DNA of 8,873 nucleotides from Opitutales bacterium (lineage in GTDB: Bacteria > Verrucomicrobiota > Verrucomicrobiia > Opitutales > T3Sed10-336): assembly GCA_007132315.1 (NCBI GenBank), contig SLOW01000240.1:1-8873 (forward strand), in the 5' to 3' direction. The notes beneath the pieces are model-generated. The model saw only the letters and a program-made list of their open reading frames with translations. It searched no databases and had not been told where the DNA came from. Made by a program: the position numbers and the translations under genes. This document shows, piece after piece, positions 5,850-8,873 of this stretch (within the stretch, counting starts at the first letter, position 1; each line of letters begins with the position of its first letter).

Positions 5850-8063
5850 ATGAAATCACCCGCTCCGATCCACACCTTTCCGGTCGCCGGAATCCTCTTC
5901 ACCCTGTCGCTTCTACTCCTGGCGCTGTCGGCCGCGGCCGGCGAAGCGGCCGACAACACAACACCCCGCCAGGCCGAGATCGCCCGCGCCATCGCTCCGT
6001 CGATCGTTCAGGTCGCCTACACCCTCCGCTTTGACGAAAGCGACCCGCCGGTCAGCCGCGGATGGAACGAGCGCTGTCCCAATTGCGGCTCCTACCATTC
6101 CGACCGGGTTGAATCTCTGCTGCAGGAGGAACGACCCGCCGAACGCCCCGGTTTCATATTGAGCCCCGACCGAATTCTGACGGGCCACCTGTTGGTTCAC
6201 CCGCGGTTTATCGAAAAAATCGAAGTCCGGCACGGCGACCGCACCGTCACCGCCCGCCCGGCTTCCTACGCCGTGGAACAACGCGCGTTGATCCTGGAGC
6301 TGTCCGAACCGCTTGAAGAGGCCCGCCCGCTCGAATTCAAGCCCACCGACAACGGCGACTTGTACCTCGTCACCGCCCAGGAAAGCCGGGGTCGGTGGGT
6401 CACGAGTGTGCGGCCGATCCCCGGCTCGGTTTTCGTCCGAGCCGACGGATCGGGCGGCATCGCGGCGGCGGCCAACAGCGTCATTGTCGATGCTTCCGGC
6501 CGGCCGGTCGGCGCGACCATGGCGGAAGAACTGCCCGCCGACGACACCTGGAAGGGATCGCCGGAAGCGTGGGAGCTCGTTTCGGCCGCGGATATGGACC
6601 GAAAACTGGAACGCCTGGCGAGCCGGACTCGAGCGCAACTGCCCCGCGTCTCCCTCCGCTTCCGGAGTCCCCGCGAGGAACCTTCCGACCGCTACGCCAT
6701 GGCCCGCGCCTATTCCGGCCTCGGCCGGGACGACGAAAACGCCACCGAACGCGAAGCGGTCGCTATCCTGCTGGACGAGGGTATTATGCTGATCCTGGCG
6801 GAATTGTCGCCTTCGACAACGGGCCGCCTGGAGCGGATCCGGGTCCATCTCCCGAACCGCGACGCCCCGGCGGACGCGCAATTCGTCGCTTCCCTTCATG
6901 CCTACGGCGCGCTGCTCGCCCGGCTCGACGAGCCCGTCTCCGGAATCGGCCTGTCGGAGGACTCCGCGGACCTTGCGCCGGGCCGCCTGCTCCTGGCTTC
7001 CGAAATCCATGTCAGTGGAGACCAGCGCCGGGCCCACCACGAAACCGCCCGCATCGCCGACCTGAGGAAAGGGTACCGCGGCAACCTGTTGCCCGATCTC
7101 GCCGGCAGTTCGGAGAACATGTTTCTGTTTACTCCGGACGGTGAACTGGCCGCTTTCCCGCTCGAAATCCGGAGACGATCGGTGGGCGACGGGCAGCGCC
7201 GGCGCTCCGCCGAACGCATCGTCGCACCGGCTGGTATGCTGAAGGCGCTGCTGGACGACCTCGACGCCCATATCGATCCGGCCAATACACCGGTCGATCC
7301 AGACGAAGAAGGTCGGCTGGCATGGGTGGGGCTGGAAATCCAGCCCCTGGATTCCGGTCTCGCCCGCGACCTGAACGTGGCCGCGCAAACCGAGAACGGC
7401 CGGACCGGCGCCCTGGTGAGCCACGTGTATCCCGGCTCCCCCGCCGCCGAGGCCGGCGTGGAACCGGGCGACGTCCTCCTAAGCGTCACCGCCGACGGCC
7501 TTCCCCACCCCCAGGCGGTGCGACTCGACGACGACAGCCGGTACAGCGAACCGTTCCCCTGGGATCAACTCGACGAGATTCCCGACCAGTACTACAGCTA
7601 CCTGCCCCTGCCCTGGACATCCGCCGCCAACCCGTTCAACCGCTTCCTCACCGAGCTGGGATTCGGCAGCGAAGTCACCGTCAACGCCGTGCGCGACAGT
7701 GAATCCATCCGCCACACCCTGGTCCTTCAGCGCGGACCGGCCCACTACGAAGCCGCATCCCAGCACCGCTCGGATTCTCTGGGCCTGACCGTCCGCGAAC
7801 TGACTTTCGAAACCAGGCGCTATTTCCAGAAAACGGAGGATGATCCCGGCCTGATCGTCGCCCGCATCGAACCCGGAACCGACGCCTCATCGAGCGGCTT
7901 GAAGCCGTACGAGCTGATCACCCACATCAACGGCGATCCGGTTTTCACGGCCGAGCAATTCGAAGACGGCGCGTCGGTTGAACCGGAATTGCGGCTCTCC
8001 GTTCAGCGCATGCACCAGGGCCGCATCGTCCTGCTGCAAAACGCCTCCGCCCCGGACAGTTAG
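5850..8063 (+). CDS. Secreted HtrA-like pseudoprotease: two degenerate trypsin-like domains and two PDZ domains
   Basis: No named family is recognised. The 737-residue product has a signal peptide (about 1-34; hydrophobic LFTLSLLLLALSAAA). Region 43-225 follows the trypsin-like pattern of the upstream protease: GFILSPDRILTGHLLVHP resembles the His segment with H113 shifted, EQRALILEL (143-151) replaces the Asp segment with Gln at the Asp position, and ANSVIVDASGRPVG (208-221) replaces GNSGGP with Ala at the Ser position. Region 265-445 repeats the pattern more faintly: EGIMLILAEL, HAYGALLARL (Tyr for Asp) and NMFLFTPDGELAAF. PDZ-like domains lie at about 493-628 (YPGSPAAEAGVEPGDVL, with a long aromatic insertion) and 643-730 (IEPGTDASSSGLKPYELITHING). 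C76 and C79 form a CPNC pair. It is probably catalytically inactive and acts as partner, adaptor or scaffold for the protease. These alignments were done by eye; the second trypsin-like domain is the least certain part. Confidence 0.75.
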   Translation: MKSPAPIHTFPVAGILFTLSLLLLALSAAAGEAADNTTPRQAEIARAIAPSIVQVAYTLRFDESDPPVSRGWNERCPNCGSYHSDRVESLLQEERPAERPGFILSPDRILTGHLLVHPRFIEKIEVRHGDRTVTARPASYAVEQRALILELSEPLEEARPLEFKPTDNGDLYLVTAQESRGRWVTSVRPIPGSVFVRADGSGGIAAAANSVIVDASGRPVGATMAEELPADDTWKGSPEAWELVSAADMDRKLERLASRTRAQLPRVSLRFRSPREEPSDRYAMARAYSGLGRDDENATEREAVAILLDEGIMLILAELSPSTTGRLERIRVHLPNRDAPADAQFVASLHAYGALLARLDEPVSGIGLSEDSADLAPGRLLLASEIHVSGDQRRAHHETARIADLRKGYRGNLLPDLAGSSENMFLFTPDGELAAFPLEIRRRSVGDGQRRRSAERIVAPAGMLKALLDDLDAHIDPANTPVDPDEEGRLAWVGLEIQPLDSGLARDLNVAAQTENGRTGALVSHVYPGSPAAEAGVEPGDVLLSVTADGLPHPQAVRLDDDSRYSEPFPWDQLDEIPDQYYSYLPLPWTSAANPFNRFLTELGFGSEVTVNAVRDSESIRHTLVLQRGPAHYEAASQHRSDSLGLTVRELTFETRRYFQKTEDDPGLIVARIEPGTDASSSGLKPYELITHINGDPVFTAEQFEDGASVEPELRLSVQRMHQGRIVLLQNASAPDS

Positions 8064-8066
8064 ACC

Positions 8067-8120
8067 GTAGGCCACTCCGTAAGGAGCGGGAATGTAGGCC
8101 GTCTCCGTAAGGAGCGGGAA
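8067..8120. repeat. Tandem GTAGGCC hairpin repeat, two copies
   Basis: Two near-identical units (8067-8092 and 8094-8120) share GTAGGCC, then one or two variable bases, then CTCCGTAAGGAGCGGGAA. Each holds CTCC and GGAG around a GTAA loop, a GNRA-type tetraloop in RNA. The first unit starts three bases after the stop of the pseudoprotease gene. The rest of the gap to lipA (8121-8268) shows only a weak CGGTTGG/CCAACCG pairing (8163-8169 with 8192-8198) and no convincing promoter. The units look like a dispersed intergenic repeat, possibly acting at the mRNA 3' end. Confidence 0.65.
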
Positions 8121-8268
8121 AACCGAAAGGGTGACACTCTCACGGGCGGGCCTGCGCCTTTACGGTTGGCGGTAACTTCTCCGTTGCACTTCCAACCGCG
8201 CCGTGGCATCTTGAGCCCTTTCGTTCAATCCGGCCGGTGAGCCGGTTTCAAGCCAATACGATTGATCC

Positions 8269-8873
8269 ATGTCCAAGAGAAAACCAGAATGGCTCAGGGC
8301 CAAAATTCCGGGAGGCCCGGCATACAAGGAAGTTCGCGGCATCGTGGACGAGAACAAACTCCACACGGTCTGCGAAAGCGCCAACTGCCCGAACATGGGT
8401 GAATGCTGGGCGCGCGGCACGGCGACGGTCATGATCCTGGGCAACGTCTGCACCCGCTCCTGCCGTTTCTGCAACATTGAGACCGGACGTCCCACCGAGC
8501 TCGACTTGGGCGAACCCGCCCGGGTGGCGGAATCGGTCGCCAAAATGAACCTGAAACACTGCGTGATCACCTCCGTGGCGCGCGACGAACTAAAGGACGG
8601 CGGCGCTTCAGTGTGGGCCGCCACGATCCGGGCGATCCGCCACCGCAATCCGGAAACCGCCATCGAGGTGTTGATCCCCGACATGCAGGGGCGTCAGCAG
8701 GATCTCGATACCATCCTCGACGCCGAGCCGGAAATCCTGAACCACAACGTGGAAACCGTGGAACGGCTGCAGCGCCGCGTCCGCGTCCAGGCCCGCTACG
8801 ACCGCTCGCGCTGGGTTCTCCGTCACGCCAAATCGCGCGGCTTCGTGACCAAGACCAGCATGATGCTCGGCGT
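8269..8873 (+). CDS. lipA: Lipoyl synthase LipA (N-terminal part, runs off the window)
   Basis: LipA is a radical SAM enzyme that inserts two sulfur atoms into octanoyl chains on lipoyl domains of pyruvate and 2-oxoglutarate dehydrogenases and the glycine cleavage H protein, in the cytoplasm. The 201 complete codons show both iron-sulfur cluster sites: the auxiliary cluster C35-x4-C40-x5-C46 (CESANCPNMGEC), which is sacrificed as sulfur donor, and the radical SAM C61-x3-C65-x2-C68 (CTRSCRFC). Further family signatures are WLRAKIPGG, CVITSVARDELKDGG, IEVLIPDMQG, LNHNVETV and FVTKTSMMLGV at the edge. TSVARDEL differs from the more common TSVDRDDL. The start is well fixed: an in-frame TGA lies two codons upstream of the ATG and any later start would lose cysteines. 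The C-terminal third, with the RxxS motif, lies beyond the window. No Shine-Dalgarno is visible. Confidence 0.97.
   Translation, partial: MSKRKPEWLRAKIPGGPAYKEVRGIVDENKLHTVCESANCPNMGECWARGTATVMILGNVCTRSCRFCNIETGRPTELDLGEPARVAESVAKMNLKHCVITSVARDELKDGGASVWAATIRAIRHRNPETAIEVLIPDMQGRQQDLDTILDAEPEILNHNVETVERLQRRVRVQARYDRSRWVLRHAKSRGFVTKTSMMLG

Noticed and set aside
8184..8212. TTGCAC (8184-8189) and CATCTT (8207-8212) as a lipA promoter
   Set aside because: The spacing of 17 is right, but the -10 hexamer matches the consensus poorly and nothing else supports it.

Overview
This is a GC-rich bacterial chromosomal segment that looks mostly like housekeeping DNA. The genes are compact, the gaps between them are more AT-rich, and stop codons are standard. 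Several starts have no clear Shine-Dalgarno sequence. Together with the YugP-type zinc peptidase and a paired S1C protease and degenerate protease-like protein, this would fit a member of the Verrucomicrobiota/PVC group. That placement is an inference from style and gene content, not from a marker search, and I hold it loosely.

Layout. Positions 1-260 hold no supported gene but carry three hairpin-forming palindromes that share a CTGTCGG core. The last is a perfect 15-bp stem directly behind rplS. On the minus strand, reading leftwards, lie rpsP (bS16), trmD (tRNA m1G37 methyltransferase) and rplS (bL19). This is the classic ribosome/tRNA-modification operon, but without rimM in its usual place between rpsP and trmD. 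From 1739 to 1889 there is a divergent intergenic region. To its right, on the plus strand, are ychF (ribosome-associated P-loop ATPase/GTPase), a small acidic proline-rich lipoprotein with its own promoter-like sequence, structured leader and strong terminator, and a membrane zinc metallopeptidase of the YugP family.

The plus strand then carries a two-gene envelope protease unit. The first gene is a secreted HtrA/Deg-type serine protease with an intact His-Asp-Ser triad and two PDZ domains. 48 bases later comes a 737-residue secreted protein that appears to contain two successive degenerate trypsin-like domains followed by two PDZ domains. Its protease motifs have lost most of the catalytic residues, so it is probably a pseudoprotease partner, adaptor or scaffold. 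After a 205-base gap holding a tandem GTAGGCC repeat, the window ends inside lipA (lipoyl synthase), whose first 201 codons are present.

The left operon supports ribosome assembly and decoding accuracy, and ychF also acts at the ribosome. The central genes form a cell-envelope quality-control neighbourhood (lipoprotein, membrane zinc peptidase, periplasmic HtrA and its catalytically degenerate partner). I see no phage, transposon, CRISPR array, toxin-antitoxin or defence system. The most interesting item is the HtrA/pseudo-HtrA pair.
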